In this document: positions 30,662 to 39,983 of the stretch, piece after piece
Position numbering within the stretch: position 1 is the first letter of the stretch
Layout of the letters: each line of letters starts with the position of its first letter
NCBI GenBank assembly: GCA_963719165.1
Contig: CAVRAV010000001.1
Location: forward strand, 2,480,001 to 2,544,000
DNA length: 64,000 bases
Direction of reading: 5' to 3'
Source of the DNA: JAOUEA01 sp963719165
GTDB taxonomy: Bacteria; Actinomycetota; UBA4738; HRBIN12
Program-made: the position numbers and the translations under genes
Notes under the pieces: generated by a model
The model's database searches: none
Seen by the model: only the letters and a program-made list of their open reading frames with translations
Told to the model about the DNA's origin: nothing

Positions 30662-31816
30662 ATGCCAGACGAGGTCCGCAGGGAGTGGTTCGACAAGGAC
30701 TACTACCAGGTCCTCGGCGTGCCCAAGAACGCCTCGGCCGCCGAGATCAAGAAGGCGTATCGCAAACTCGCCCAGCAGTTCCACCCCGATGCGAATCCGG
30801 GAAATAGCGACGCCGAGGACCGGTTCAAGGAGGTCGCCGCGGCCTACGACGTGGTCGGCGATGAGGCCACCCGATCCAGCTACGACCAGGTGCGGGAGAT
30901 GAGCGCCTCCGGCTTCGGCCCCGGGATGTCCGGTCCGGGCGCGCGCGGGGGCCCTGCCGGGGCCGGCGCCGCGGGTGGATGGCCCGGTGGGTTCCAGGCC
31001 GACGTCGATCTGGGAGACCTGCTGAGCGGGATGTTCGGCGGGACCGCGAGGGCCGGACAGCGTCAGGCGCGCCCCCAGCGGGGGGCCGACCTCGAGACGG
31101 ATGTGCGGATCACGTTCGACGCGGCGATGCGAGGGACGACCGTGCCCGTGAAGATCACGGGGCCGGCCACCTGTCGAACCTGCCACGGCACCGGGGCGGC
31201 GCCGGGCACCTCGCCCGTCACCTGTCCGCAATGTGGCGGCGCGGGCCAGATCGCGGTGAACCAAGGCGTGTTCTCCATGGCGCAGACGTGTCCCCGCTGC
31301 CGGGGCAACGGCATGATCGTCGAAACCCCGTGCCCCACGTGCAAGGGGAGCGGGGCGGAGCGTCGCACGCGCTCGCTCAACGTGAAGATCCCTCAAGGCG
31401 TGAAGTCGGGCGCGACCATCAAGCTCGCCGGACGCGGAGAGCCCGGGGCCGCGGGGGCCCAGCCGGGGGATCTCTACGTCCGGGTGAGCGTCGAGGCCGA
31501 CGACGTCTTCGGCCGCAAGGGAGACAACCTCACGGTCGAGCTCCCGGTCTCGTTCGCGGAGGCCGCGCTGGGCGCCCGCGTGCAGGTGCCCACGATGAAC
31601 GGCCCCGTCACCTTGAAGGTCCCGTCGGGAACCCCGACCGGCAAGACGTTCCGTCTCAAGGGCAAGGGCGCTCCCAAGAAGGGCGGGCACGGCGACCTGC
31701 TGGTCACGGTGAAGGTCGACGTGCCGCAGAAGCTGTCTCGCGATGAGAAGCGCCTGTTGGAGGAGCTCCGCGAGACGCAGAAGGGATCGCCACGCTCGAA
31801 GCTCGGCGTGGCGTGA
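30662..31816 (+). CDS. dnaJ: Chaperone DnaJ (type I Hsp40)
   Basis: The J domain (DYYQVLGVPKNASAAEIKKA, FHPDANPGN with the HPD motif) stimulates DnaK ATPase. A Gly-rich region follows (residues ~80-125), then a zinc-finger domain with all four repeats: CRTCHGTG, CPQCGGAG, CPRCRGNG and CPTCKGSG. The C-terminal substrate domains include VKIPQGVKSGATIKLAGRGE and GDLYVRVSVEADDVFGRKGD. 384 aa. The spacing of 11 nt after grpE holds a GAGGAGCTGACC ribosome-binding site. Confidence 0.96.
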   Translation: MPDEVRREWFDKDYYQVLGVPKNASAAEIKKAYRKLAQQFHPDANPGNSDAEDRFKEVAAAYDVVGDEATRSSYDQVREMSASGFGPGMSGPGARGGPAGAGAAGGWPGGFQADVDLGDLLSGMFGGTARAGQRQARPQRGADLETDVRITFDAAMRGTTVPVKITGPATCRTCHGTGAAPGTSPVTCPQCGGAGQIAVNQGVFSMAQTCPRCRGNGMIVETPCPTCKGSGAERRTRSLNVKIPQGVKSGATIKLAGRGEPGAAGAQPGDLYVRVSVEADDVFGRKGDNLTVELPVSFAEAALGARVQVPTMNGPVTLKVPSGTPTGKTFRLKGKGAPKKGGHGDLLVTVKVDVPQKLSRDEKRLLEELRETQKGSPRSKLGVA

Positions 31817-31826
31817 ATCGAGCGTG

Positions 31827-32237
31827 ATGAAGATGCCCAAGGAACCGGTCACCCGCCAGGAGGGGACCGAACGCGCGGTCTACGTGATCAGCGTCGCCGC
31901 CAAGCTCGCGGGCGTTCACCCCCAGACGTTGCGGATCTACGAGCAGAAGGGCCTCGTCGCCCCGTTGCGGACGTCGGGCAACACCCGGCGCTACAGCGAC
32001 GACGACATCGAGCGCCTCCGGGCGATCCAGCGGCTCACGGAAGGCGGCCTCAACCTCGCCGGGGTCAAGCGCGTGATGGAGCTCGAGGCCGAGCTCGATC
32101 GTCTCCGCTCGCGCCTTCAGCACCTGCAGGAACAGCTGGAGCACCGGCGCGCGATCGCGATGCCGGGCCGGCGGATCGGCGCCCAGATCGTGCCCTTGGG
32201 GACGATCATCCCGCAGCCCTGGGGGCCTCCACGATGA
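31827..32237 (+). CDS. hspR: HspR, MerR-family heat-shock repressor
   Basis: A 136-aa MerR-type repressor. VYVISVAAKLAGVHPQTLRIYEQKGLVAP is the winged HTH with the HspR-specific HPQTLRxYE, followed by RTSGNTRRYSDDDIERLRAIQRLT, GGLNLAGVKRVMELEAELDR and a coiled coil. The C-terminal tail is hydrophobic and ends IVPLGTIIPQPWGPPR. In Streptomyces and Mycobacterium, HspR represses dnaK and clpB at HAIR sites, helped by DnaK; two half-sites lie before dnaK here. The start at 31827 is preferred because of position after dnaJ; GTG at 31824 is possible. Confidence 0.92.
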   Translation: MKMPKEPVTRQEGTERAVYVISVAAKLAGVHPQTLRIYEQKGLVAPLRTSGNTRRYSDDDIERLRAIQRLTEGGLNLAGVKRVMELEAELDRLRSRLQHLQEQLEHRRAIAMPGRRIGAQIVPLGTIIPQPWGPPR

Positions 32238-32785
32238 CCGTGCTCCGGGGGCCGCGATTGCGCCTGCGTCCGCTCCGCGAGGACGAGTTCGATGGGCTCT
32301 GGGCCGCCTCGCAGAGGTGGCTGCGGGCGACCGAATCCGACCTGGCCGAGGCGGACGCGAGGGCGCTCGTTCGCCACCGCATCGCCACGTCCGGAGCCAT
32401 GACGTCCGACGGCATCGAGCTGGGGATCGAGATCGACGGCCGGCTCGCCGGCGACATCCAGGCGCGCACCAATCCCAAGGCGATGCCGCCGGGCGTGCTT
32501 GAGCTGGGCATCGATCTGTTCGACCCGCAAGACCGGGGCAAGGGCCTCGGTGCCGAGGCCGTGGCGCTGCTCACCGCGCACGCCTTCGAACGGCTCGAGG
32601 CGCATCGGGTGCAGCTCGGGACCGACCTCGAGAACGTCGCGATGCGTCGCGTCGCCGAGCGGCTCGGGTTCGCGTGCGAGGGCACGATGCGCGCCTTCAT
32701 GCCGACGCCCGAGGGCCCGCGCGACTACGCCCTGTACGCCATCACCAAGGAGGACTACGAACGGGTGAAGCACCGATGGATCTGA
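32234..32785 (+). CDS. RimJ/RimL-type GNAT acetyltransferase inside the chaperone operon
   Basis: LRGPRLRLRPLREDEFDGLWAA is the typical start of the RimJ/RimL (Acetyltransf_3) group. ELGIDLFDPQDRGKGLGAEAVALLTAHAFERLEAHRVQLGTDLENVAMRRVAERLGFACEGTMR contains the acetyl-CoA loop (R-G-K-G-L-G) and the N-x-x-M-x-x-x-x-x-R-L-G-F signature. Its start overlaps hspR by four bases and its end overlaps clpB by ten, so it is translationally embedded between them. Its substrate is unknown; a modification target in the heat-shock system is speculative. Confidence 0.85.
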   Translation: MTVLRGPRLRLRPLREDEFDGLWAASQRWLRATESDLAEADARALVRHRIATSGAMTSDGIELGIEIDGRLAGDIQARTNPKAMPPGVLELGIDLFDPQDRGKGLGAEAVALLTAHAFERLEAHRVQLGTDLENVAMRRVAERLGFACEGTMRAFMPTPEGPRDYALYAITKEDYERVKHRWI

Positions 32786-35373
32786 ACAAGCTGACGATCA
32801 AGAGCCAGGCAGTGCTCCAGGAGGCGCAGCAGCAGGCGGTCGCCCGCAACCATGCGAGTATCGAGCCCTCGCACGTGCTCTTCGCGCTGCTTTCCGATCC
32901 GGAGGGGACGGTCTTCCCCGTGCTGCAACACCTCGGGGTCAATCCGGGCCAGCTGCGCGGCCGCGTGGAGGACGCCCTGGGCCGGATCCCCAAGGTCTTC
33001 GCGGAGGGGGCGGCAGAGGTCCGGATCTCGCCCGCCACCGGCCGCCTTCTCGAGGCCGCGGGGGCCGAGGCCGAGGGGCTCACCGACGAGTTCATCTCGA
33101 CGGAGCATCTGTTGCTGTCCATGCTCGCGGCGGGGGACAGCTCGGCGTCGCGCGTCCTGTTGGACGAGGGCCTCACGCACGAAGGCGTCCTGGCGGCGCT
33201 CGCGGAGGTCCGCGGCCGCCAGCGCGTCACGGACCAGAACCCGGAGGACAAGTTCCAGGTCCTCGAGAAGTACGGGCGCGACCTCACGGAGCAGGCGCGC
33301 CGCGGCAAGCTGGATCCGGTGATCGGACGCGACGAGGAGGTGCGCCGCACGATCCAGGTGCTCAGCCGCCGGACGAAGAACAACCCCGTGTTGATCGGCG
33401 AGCCAGGCGTGGGGAAGACCGCGATCGTCGAGGGGCTCGCCCAACGGATCGCCGACGGCGATGTGCCGGAATCCCTCAAACACAAGCGCCTCATCGCCCT
33501 GGATCTGGGGGCCATGCTCGCGGGCGCGAAGTATCGCGGGGAGTTCGAGGAGCGTCTCAAGGCCGTCCTCAAGGAGGTCGCCGAATCCGAGGGCCAGATC
33601 ATCACGTTCATCGATGAGCTCCATACCATCGTGGGTGCCGGAGCCGCGGAGGGCGCCATGGACGCCGGCAACATGCTGAAGCCGATGCTGGCGAGGGGCG
33701 AGCTGCGTGCGATCGGCGCCACCACGCTCGACGAGTATCGGCTACACATCGAGAAGGATCCGGCCCTGGAACGGCGGTTCCAACCGGTGCTCGTGGACGA
33801 GCCGAGCGTCGAGGACACCATCGGGATCCTCCGCGGCTTGAAGGAGCGCTACGAGGTGCACCACGGGGTTCGTATCCAGGACCCCGCGCTCGTGGCGGCC
33901 GCCGTCTTGTCTGACCGCTACGTGACCGGCCGCTTCCTGCCGGACAAGGCCATCGACCTCGTCGATGAGTCGGCGAGCCGGCTGCGCATCGAGATCGATT
34001 CCATGCCCGTGGAGATCGACGAGGTGGACCGGCGGATCCGCCAGCTCGAGATCGAGCGCGCGGCGCTCCAGAAGGAGAGCGACCAGGCCTCGCTCGACCG
34101 GCTACGGCGCCTCGACGACGAACTCGCCCAACTTCAGTCCTCCGTGGCCTCCATGAAGGAGCATTGGCAGCAGGAGAAGGCGCTGATCGACCTGCTGCGG
34201 AGCACCAAGGAGGAGATCGAGACCGCACGCATGGAGGCGGAACGCGCCGAACGCGACGGGGATCTCCAGCGGGCCGCCGAGCTCCGCTACGGGCGCCTCG
34301 TGGAGCTCGCCCGGGACCTGGAGCAGCACAACGCCGCGCTCACCGAGCTACAGGTCAAGGAGAAGATGCTGAACGAAGAGGTCACAGACGAAGACATCGC
34401 CCAGATCGTGAGCAGCTGGACCGGCATCCCGGTCGCGCGGCTGATGGAGGGCGAGATGCAGAAGCTCGTCAACCTCGAGCAGGCCCTGCACGAGCGGGTG
34501 GTGGGCCAGGACGAGGCGGTCACGGCGGTCGCCAACGCCATCCGTCGCTCCCGGGCGGGGCTCGCCGATCCGCACCGCCCGATCGGCTCGTTCCTGTTCC
34601 TCGGTCCCACGGGCGTGGGCAAGACGGAGCTCGCGAAGTCACTCGCGGACTACCTGTTCGACGACGATCGCGCCATCGTGCGCATCGACATGAGCGAGTA
34701 CCAGGAACGCCACACCGTCTCGCGGCTCGTCGGCGCCCCACCCGGGTACGTGGGCTTCGAGGAGGGGGGCCAGCTCACCGAGGCGATCCGGCGCCGCCCC
34801 TACTCCGTGGTCCTGCTGGACGAAACGGAGAAGGCCCACGCGGACGTGTTCAACGTCCTGCTGCAGCTGCTCGACGACGGGCGCCTCACCGATGGCCAGG
34901 GCCGCACGGTCGATTTCCGCAACACCATCGTCATCATGACCTCGAACCTCGGTTCTGCCGTGTTCTCCGACGCGTCCCTCACCCCGGAGCAGCGCAAGGC
35001 CGCCGTGATCGGGGAGGTCCGAGGCCATTTCCGGCCGGAGTTCATCAATCGGGTCGACGAGATCGTCGTGTTCGAACCCCTCACGCGTGAGGACATACGC
35101 TCCATCGTGAACATCCAGTTGGCGGGCCTGCGGGCGCGTCTCGCGGAGCGCAACATCCGGCTGGAGCTGTCCGACGATGCGCTCGGGCTCCTGGCCACGC
35201 GTGGGTTCGACCCCGCATTCGGGGCGCGTCCGCTCAAGCGCCTCATGCAACGCGAGTTGCAAGATCCGCTGGCGCTGCAGCTGCTGGAGGGAGCCGTCCG
35301 CGAGGGCGATACGGTGGAGGTCTCGACCGCTGCCGGCGAGCTCGCCTTCACGACGCGGTCGTCGCCGGACTGA
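32776..35373 (+). CDS. clpB: ClpB disaggregase
   Basis: A AAA+ disaggregase that works with DnaK. The order is Clp-N domain (LTIKSQAVLQEAQQQAVARN, residues ~1-145), NBD1 (Walker A IGEPGVGKTAIVEGLAQRI; Walker B IITFIDELHTIVGAG), the middle-domain coiled coil (residues ~410-525, VDRRIRQLEIERAALQKESD; ELRYGRLVELARDLEQHNAA), then NBD2 (FLFLGPTGVGKTELAKSLAD; VVLLDETEKAH; GFDPAFGARPLKR sensor 2). 865 aa, complete. The middle domain separates ClpB from ClpC. ATG at 32776 lies inside the end of the acetyltransferase gene. Confidence 0.97.
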   Translation: MDLNKLTIKSQAVLQEAQQQAVARNHASIEPSHVLFALLSDPEGTVFPVLQHLGVNPGQLRGRVEDALGRIPKVFAEGAAEVRISPATGRLLEAAGAEAEGLTDEFISTEHLLLSMLAAGDSSASRVLLDEGLTHEGVLAALAEVRGRQRVTDQNPEDKFQVLEKYGRDLTEQARRGKLDPVIGRDEEVRRTIQVLSRRTKNNPVLIGEPGVGKTAIVEGLAQRIADGDVPESLKHKRLIALDLGAMLAGAKYRGEFEERLKAVLKEVAESEGQIITFIDELHTIVGAGAAEGAMDAGNMLKPMLARGELRAIGATTLDEYRLHIEKDPALERRFQPVLVDEPSVEDTIGILRGLKERYEVHHGVRIQDPALVAAAVLSDRYVTGRFLPDKAIDLVDESASRLRIEIDSMPVEIDEVDRRIRQLEIERAALQKESDQASLDRLRRLDDELAQLQSSVASMKEHWQQEKALIDLLRSTKEEIETARMEAERAERDGDLQRAAELRYGRLVELARDLEQHNAALTELQVKEKMLNEEVTDEDIAQIVSSWTGIPVARLMEGEMQKLVNLEQALHERVVGQDEAVTAVANAIRRSRAGLADPHRPIGSFLFLGPTGVGKTELAKSLADYLFDDDRAIVRIDMSEYQERHTVSRLVGAPPGYVGFEEGGQLTEAIRRRPYSVVLLDETEKAHADVFNVLLQLLDDGRLTDGQGRTVDFRNTIVIMTSNLGSAVFSDASLTPEQRKAAVIGEVRGHFRPEFINRVDEIVVFEPLTREDIRSIVNIQLAGLRARLAERNIRLELSDDALGLLATRGFDPAFGARPLKRLMQRELQDPLALQLLEGAVREGDTVEVSTAAGELAFTTRSSPD

Positions 35374-35414
35374 GCGGTTCATCACCTCGTGACGCCGGCC
35401 GATACGGAAGCGAC

Positions 35415-36104
35415 ATGAACGCCGTCCCCTTCCTGATGCTCGCCGGGTTCGCGGCCGCCGTGATCGCCGGGCTCGCCCTCAGCTATCGCGCGAAACAACG
35501 TCGCCTGGCGGCCTTCGCCCTCGCCGCTGCGCAGCTCGGCCTCGCGTACACGGCCGAGGACCCGTTCGCGACGCTGAGCTTGCCGTTCCACCTGTTCCGC
35601 AAGGGCGACGGTCGCGGGGTGGAGAACGTGCTGGCGGGGACGTGGCAGGGGAGTCAGGTGCGACTGTTCGACTACTGGTACTACGAGGAGAGCGCCGACA
35701 CCAAGGGGGCCACGTCGCGCACGTACTCTCGATTCGACTGCGTGATCCTCCCGCTGAACGCCCGGTGCTCGCCGCTCACGATCGATCCCGAGAACCTGCT
35801 CACACGCCTAGCCGATCACCTCGCCCTGCACGACATCCAGTTCGAGTCCGAAGCGTTCAACGACGCCTTCAACGTGAAGTCAGAGGATCGCCGGTTCGCC
35901 AATGCCCTGATCGATGCACGCATGCAGCGATGGCTGCTCACGCACGGGGCGGGCTTCTCCTTCGAGGTCGTGCGGGAGCGGATGCTCTGCTCGTGTCGGA
36001 AGATCGACCCCCAGGGCTTCGTGACCTTGCTCGGCACCGCGAAGGGGTTCAGCGACCAGGTCCCGGCCGTGGTCGCCTCGTTGTACCCCAAGGACGTGGG
36101 CTAA
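35415..36104 (+). CDS. Membrane-anchored protein of unknown function preceding lemA
   Basis: A 229-aa protein with one N-terminal membrane helix (FLMLAGFAAAVIAGLALSY) and a cytoplasmic domain starting at a basic stop-transfer (RAKQRRL). The domain contains GRGVENVLAGTWQGSQVRLF, DYWYYEESADTKGATSRTYS, FDCVILPLNARCSPLTI and DAFNVKSEDRRFANALIDAR. This layout (small helix, then a folded domain with FDYWY and a F-N-V-x-S/T-x-D strand) recalls DUF3137-like proteins that neighbour lemA, but I cannot be certain. It precedes lemA by 39 bp. Confidence 0.6.
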   Translation: MNAVPFLMLAGFAAAVIAGLALSYRAKQRRLAAFALAAAQLGLAYTAEDPFATLSLPFHLFRKGDGRGVENVLAGTWQGSQVRLFDYWYYEESADTKGATSRTYSRFDCVILPLNARCSPLTIDPENLLTRLADHLALHDIQFESEAFNDAFNVKSEDRRFANALIDARMQRWLLTHGAGFSFEVVRERMLCSCRKIDPQGFVTLLGTAKGFSDQVPAVVASLYPKDVG

Positions 36105-36143
36105 GCTCATCGTGATGCGCGACCGAACGGGAGGGGTTCCGAC

Positions 36144-36866
36144 GTGATCTGGCTCTGGATCGTGCTGGCCGTGGTGGTGCTCGCGGGCATCGGGGCCGTC
36201 GTCTCGTACAACCGATTCATCTCCCAGCGCAACCTCATCAAGGACGCCTGGGCGAACATCGACACCGAGCTGAAGCGCCGGTACGACCTCATCCCCAACC
36301 TCGTGGAGACCGTCAAGGGCTACGCATCGCACGAGAAGGAGGTCTTCGAGGAGGTCACGCGCGCGCGCGCGTCGGCGGCCGGCGCCACGGGGAGCCCGGC
36401 CTCACAGGCCGCGGCCGAGGGTCCGTTGGTGCAGGCGCTCGGACGGCTGTTCGCGGTGGCCGAGGCCTACCCGGACCTGAAGGCCAACACGAACTTCCTG
36501 GCGCTGCAGGCGGAGCTCACCAACACCGAGGACCGGCTGCAGACCGCACGGCGCTTCTACAACGCGAACGTTCGGGACTACAACCAACGCGTGAAGCAGT
36601 TCCCCTCCGGGGTGATCGCGAACATGTTCCACTTCCAGGAGGAGGAGTTCTTCGAGATCGAGGATGCCGTCCGTGCCGCCGGGGCGCCGCAGGTGAACTT
36701 CACGCAGCCCGGGCCCGCGGTGTCGTTCGAAACGGACGCGCCCGCGGCGGCGCCCGCCGCGTCCGAGCCGCCCTCGGTGTCGGGGTCCGTCCCATCCGCC
36801 GAGTCGCCCGGGTCCGATCCGGCGTTCCCGTCGGCCCCCGAGCGCCCGGACGAGCCGGCCGACTAG
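36144..36866 (+). CDS. lemA: LemA family protein
   Basis: One N-terminal membrane helix (IWLWIVLAVVVLAGIGAVVS), then the LemA four-helix domain: YNRFISQRNLIKDAWANIDT, ELKRRYDLIPNLVETVKGYA, VAEAYPDLKANTNFLALQAE, LTNTEDRLQTARRFYNANVR and FPSGVIANMFHFQEEEFFEI. A ~70-residue Ala/Pro/Ser-rich acidic tail follows, longer than usual. The role of LemA is unclear; it is often paired with membrane proteases or TPM-domain proteins. GTG start with GGAGGGG upstream. Its TAG stop overlaps the stop of the convergent MFS gene in CTAG. Confidence 0.9.
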   Translation: MIWLWIVLAVVVLAGIGAVVSYNRFISQRNLIKDAWANIDTELKRRYDLIPNLVETVKGYASHEKEVFEEVTRARASAAGATGSPASQAAAEGPLVQALGRLFAVAEAYPDLKANTNFLALQAELTNTEDRLQTARRFYNANVRDYNQRVKQFPSGVIANMFHFQEEEFFEIEDAVRAAGAPQVNFTQPGPAVSFETDAPAAAPAASEPPSVSGSVPSAESPGSDPAFPSAPERPDEPAD

Positions 36867-38179
36867 GGGGCGGGTTCTTCCGCCGGCTTCTCGGGCGCGT
36901 CGTCGAACGACCCCGCGCGGCGCACCGTGCGCGTGAGCACCCACCACGCGACCGCCCACGCCATGGCGACGCCGCCCATGACCATCGCGGCAGGCCTGGC
37001 CCCCACCGAGTCCGCGATGGCGGCCGCGACCAGGCTGGAGACGCCGAGCGAGAGCGTGATCAGGGCGAAGTCGACCGCGAAGATCCGGCCGCGGATGTGG
37101 TCGGGCACGAGGCGTTGGAGTCCGTAGGTCGACAGCACCCACTGCGCTCCGCCACCCAGATGAGCCGCGAAGATCGTCACGGCCGCGATCCCCAGCGTGG
37201 GCGCGAGCCCGAGCGCGACGTACGAGAGCCCGAACGCCCCGAGCGCCAGGCCGATGGCGGGGAACAAGCGCCGGTGTCCGGGGCCGGAAAGGCGGTGGCC
37301 GATGAACGGGCCGACGAGCGCCCCGACGCCGCGCGCGGCCATGAGCAAGCCGAACCCGATGTCCCCGGCCGCGAACACCTGGCGGCCGAACACGGGGATC
37401 AGGGCGAGGACGCCGGCCGCGAGCCCGAACCCCGCCTTCACCGTGAGCAGGGCGAGGACGCGGCGATCCTTTTTCGCGTAGTTCAGCGTCTCGACGGTGG
37501 CTTCGAGCGTCCCCGGATGCTCTTCCTGGGACTCGCGCGCCTCGGAGAACGGCCGGTGGATGCGGGAGAGGAGCAGCGCAGATCCCACGAAGGAGACCGC
37601 GTCGAGCAGGAACGCGGTGTCGCGTCCGAAGATGGTGGCGACCACGCCCCCGAGCGCCGCCCCCACGGCGAGCATCGTGCCCCACAGGGATCCGCCCAGC
37701 GCGTTGGCCACCGGGAGCTCGCGGGGGGTCACGAGGTTCGGGATCGCCGCGGACGAAGCCGGATCGAAGGGGGCCGCGAAGATCGACAGCAGGGCGAGCA
37801 GCGGGAACGCGAGCCACACCGTGCCCGGGCCCACGAGAAGGAACGAGAGGCAGATCGCGACCCGCGCGAGGTCGCAGACGACCATGAGCTTGCGCCGGTC
37901 CACGCGATCGGCGAGCGCGCCGGCCCATGGCGAGGCCAGGAAGAAGGCGCTCTCCTGGGCCAGGATCGACAGCCCAACGTCGATCGCGCGGCCCGTAGTC
38001 TGCAGGATCAGTCCGTTGATGGCCACGAACAGGAACCAGTCACCGCCGAGCGAGATCACCGAGGCGAAGAAGAGGTTGCGGAAGTCCCGGTTGCGCCGAA
38101 GGAGCTCGACGCTGGCGCGGAACCCCCCTTCTTCGAGGAGGTCCCCGGGGCGTTCCTCGGGCGCGGGACGTTCGATCAC
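36863..38179 (-). CDS. MFS transporter (MFS_3/enterobactin-exporter-like)
   Basis: A 438-aa major-facilitator protein with about twelve hydrophobic helices. RNLFFASVISLGGDWFLFVA is TM1; the signature loop between TM2 and TM3 is SPWAGALADRVDRRKLMVVC. FDPASSAAIPNLVTPRELPVANAL and VPDHIRGRIFAVDFALITL mark the MFS_3 group, which includes macrolide and siderophore exporters. Substrate unknown. GTG at 38179 follows a TAGGCT hexamer by 12 nt. Convergent with lemA. Confidence 0.85.
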   Translation of the reverse strand: MIERPAPEERPGDLLEEGGFRASVELLRRNRDFRNLFFASVISLGGDWFLFVAINGLILQTTGRAIDVGLSILAQESAFFLASPWAGALADRVDRRKLMVVCDLARVAICLSFLLVGPGTVWLAFPLLALLSIFAAPFDPASSAAIPNLVTPRELPVANALGGSLWGTMLAVGAALGGVVATIFGRDTAFLLDAVSFVGSALLLSRIHRPFSEARESQEEHPGTLEATVETLNYAKKDRRVLALLTVKAGFGLAAGVLALIPVFGRQVFAAGDIGFGLLMAARGVGALVGPFIGHRLSGPGHRRLFPAIGLALGAFGLSYVALGLAPTLGIAAVTIFAAHLGGGAQWVLSTYGLQRLVPDHIRGRIFAVDFALITLSLGVSSLVAAAIADSVGARPAAMVMGGVAMAWAVAWWVLTRTVRRAGSFDDAPEKPAEEPAP

Positions 38180-38296
38180 GGCGGTCCCGCCAGCCTACCC
38201 GCGGGTGCGCGAACGCCGGATCCTGGCGGGAGCCTCCCCGTGCGAAGCCACGGGTGAGTAGCATCAAGGCTGACCCGACACGCTACAGAGAGGACG

Positions 38297-39202
38297 ATGA
38301 TGCTCGGCTACGACGGCAAGCTCTTCATCTTGGCGTTCGATCACCGCGGTTCATTCCAGAGGAAGTTCTTCGGGGTGGAAGGCGTCCCGAGCCCCGATGA
38401 GACGCAGCGGATCATCGAGGCCAAGGCGGTCATCTACGACGGCATGCTGCGAGCCCTCGCCGACGGGGTGGACCAGAGCGCCGCCGGGATCTTGGTGGAC
38501 GAGCAGTTCGGCACGGGCATCGCGAACGAGGCCAAGCGCAAGGGCCTCATGCTCGCGATGCCGTGCGAGAAGTCGGGTCAAGACGAGTTCGACTTCGAAT
38601 ACGGAGCGCAGTTCGGTGCGCACATCCGATCCTTCGAACCCGCCTTCACGAAGGTGCTCGTCCGCTTCAACCCGGAGGGCGATGGGGCCACGAACGCGCG
38701 GCAGGCGGTCAGGCTCAAGGAGCTGTCCGACTGGCTTCACGCGAACGACAAGCGCTTCCTGTTCGAGCTCCTGGTCCCCGCCGAGCCCCACCAGCTCGAA
38801 GGCGTCGCCGGTGATGCAGGCCGGTTCGATCGGGAGGTGCGACCCGGTCTGATGAGGGTCGCCATCGCGGAACTGCAGGAGGCCGGGATCGAGCCCGACA
38901 TCTGGAAGATCGAGGGGCTCGACGACACCGCGGACTGCGAGGCCGTGGTTCGTCAGTGCCGCATCGCGGGACGCGACCACGTCGCCTGCGTGGTCCTGGG
39001 CCGGGGGGCCGATCACGCTGCGGTCGATAACTGGCTGCGCGCCGCCCGCGGCGTCGAGGGCTACTGCGGGTTCGCCATCGGGCGTTCGATCTGGTGGGAC
39101 CCCCTGAAGGCCTTCGTGGACGGGACGTTGCCTCGCGACCAAGCGGTGCAGACGATCGGCCAGAACTACCAGCGGTTCGTGAACGTGTACGAGGAGAACT
39201 AG
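38297..39202 (+). CDS. DUF2090 aldolase-like protein
   Basis: A 301-aa TIM-barrel-type protein. GYDGKLFILAFDHRGSFQRK is the hallmark start of DUF2090, the domain fused to IolC in some inositol degraders and proposed to act as 2-deoxy-5-keto-gluconate-6-phosphate aldolase. AAGILVDEQFGTGIANEAKR, KRFLFELLVPAEPHQLEGVA, DIWKIEGLDDTADCEAVVRQ, HVACVVLGRGADHAAVDNWL and CGFAIGRSIWWDPL follow. No other iol genes are near, so an inositol role is not supported by context. ATG at 38297 with AGAGAGGAC upstream; an adjacent second ATG is possible. Confidence 0.75.
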   Translation: MMLGYDGKLFILAFDHRGSFQRKFFGVEGVPSPDETQRIIEAKAVIYDGMLRALADGVDQSAAGILVDEQFGTGIANEAKRKGLMLAMPCEKSGQDEFDFEYGAQFGAHIRSFEPAFTKVLVRFNPEGDGATNARQAVRLKELSDWLHANDKRFLFELLVPAEPHQLEGVAGDAGRFDREVRPGLMRVAIAELQEAGIEPDIWKIEGLDDTADCEAVVRQCRIAGRDHVACVVLGRGADHAAVDNWLRAARGVEGYCGFAIGRSIWWDPLKAFVDGTLPRDQAVQTIGQNYQRFVNVYEEN

Positions 39203-39212
39203 GGCGGGAGCG

Positions 39213-39983
39213 TCAACCGTCGATGAGTAGTCCGCGCCTTCGCCGGATCCCGCGATCGAGGCGGTTGAAGATGAGGTATTCGACGAGAACTCCGATCACC
39301 ACGATCACGCCGAGCGCGGCGAGCAACGTCGGAACGTCGTTTTGGCTGTGCGCCAGGAGTTGTCCGAGCCCCACGCGACCGACCGCGACCACGATGAGCT
39401 CGGCGGCCATAAGTGCTTTCCACGCGAATCCCCAAGCTTGCTGGAGGCCGCCGACATAGCCCGGGAGCGCTGCGGGGAAGATCACGAATCGGTAGAGGTC
39501 CCAACCGTCCGCGCCGAGCGTCCTGCCCGCGCGTTTGAGCAGTGGTGGCACCTGCCGCATCGCCGACATCGTGGCGAGGGTCATCGAGGGAAACGCTCCG
39601 ACGACCGTGACGAACACGACGGCGCGTTCGGTGGCGCCGAACCACACCACGGCGAGCGGCAGCCAGGCGATGAACGGCGTGATCTGGAGGGCAACGATGA
39701 GGGGACGGATGCCCCTGCGTGCGAACTCGTTCAAGGCTAAGCCGACGCCGATCAGCGTGCCGATCAGGATGGCCATCGCGAAGGAGAAGAGCAACCGGAT
39801 CAGGGTCTTCAGCGCCGCGTTGGTGATGGTGCCGTCCCGCACCCCACGCACGAATGCGGTCCAAACGGCGGCAGGCGTGGGCAACGCGGGGGAGGTCGTG
39901 AGGACGGCAGCGATCCACCATGCGACGATCAGCACGACGATCCCGGCCAGAGGAGGTCCCAGCTCTCGCACCGCGCGCCTCAC
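39213..39983 (-). CDS. ABC transporter permease, SsuC/TauC type
   Basis: A 256-aa permease with about six membrane helices. Segments include LAGIVVLIVAWWIAAVL, ALNEFARRGIRPLIVALQIT, WLPLAVVWFGATERAVVFV and the cytoplasmic EAA-like loop LLKRAGRTLGADGWDLYRFVIFPAALPGYVGGLQQAWGFAWKALMAAEL. This is characteristic of nitrate/sulfonate/taurine/bicarbonate importers. Coupled to the ATPase by an ATGA overlap. The substrate-binding protein is absent from the cluster and must come from elsewhere. Confidence 0.88.
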   Translation of the reverse strand: MRRAVRELGPPLAGIVVLIVAWWIAAVLTTSPALPTPAAVWTAFVRGVRDGTITNAALKTLIRLLFSFAMAILIGTLIGVGLALNEFARRGIRPLIVALQITPFIAWLPLAVVWFGATERAVVFVTVVGAFPSMTLATMSAMRQVPPLLKRAGRTLGADGWDLYRFVIFPAALPGYVGGLQQAWGFAWKALMAAELIVVAVGRVGLGQLLAHSQNDVPTLLAALGVIVVIGVLVEYLIFNRLDRGIRRRRGLLIDG

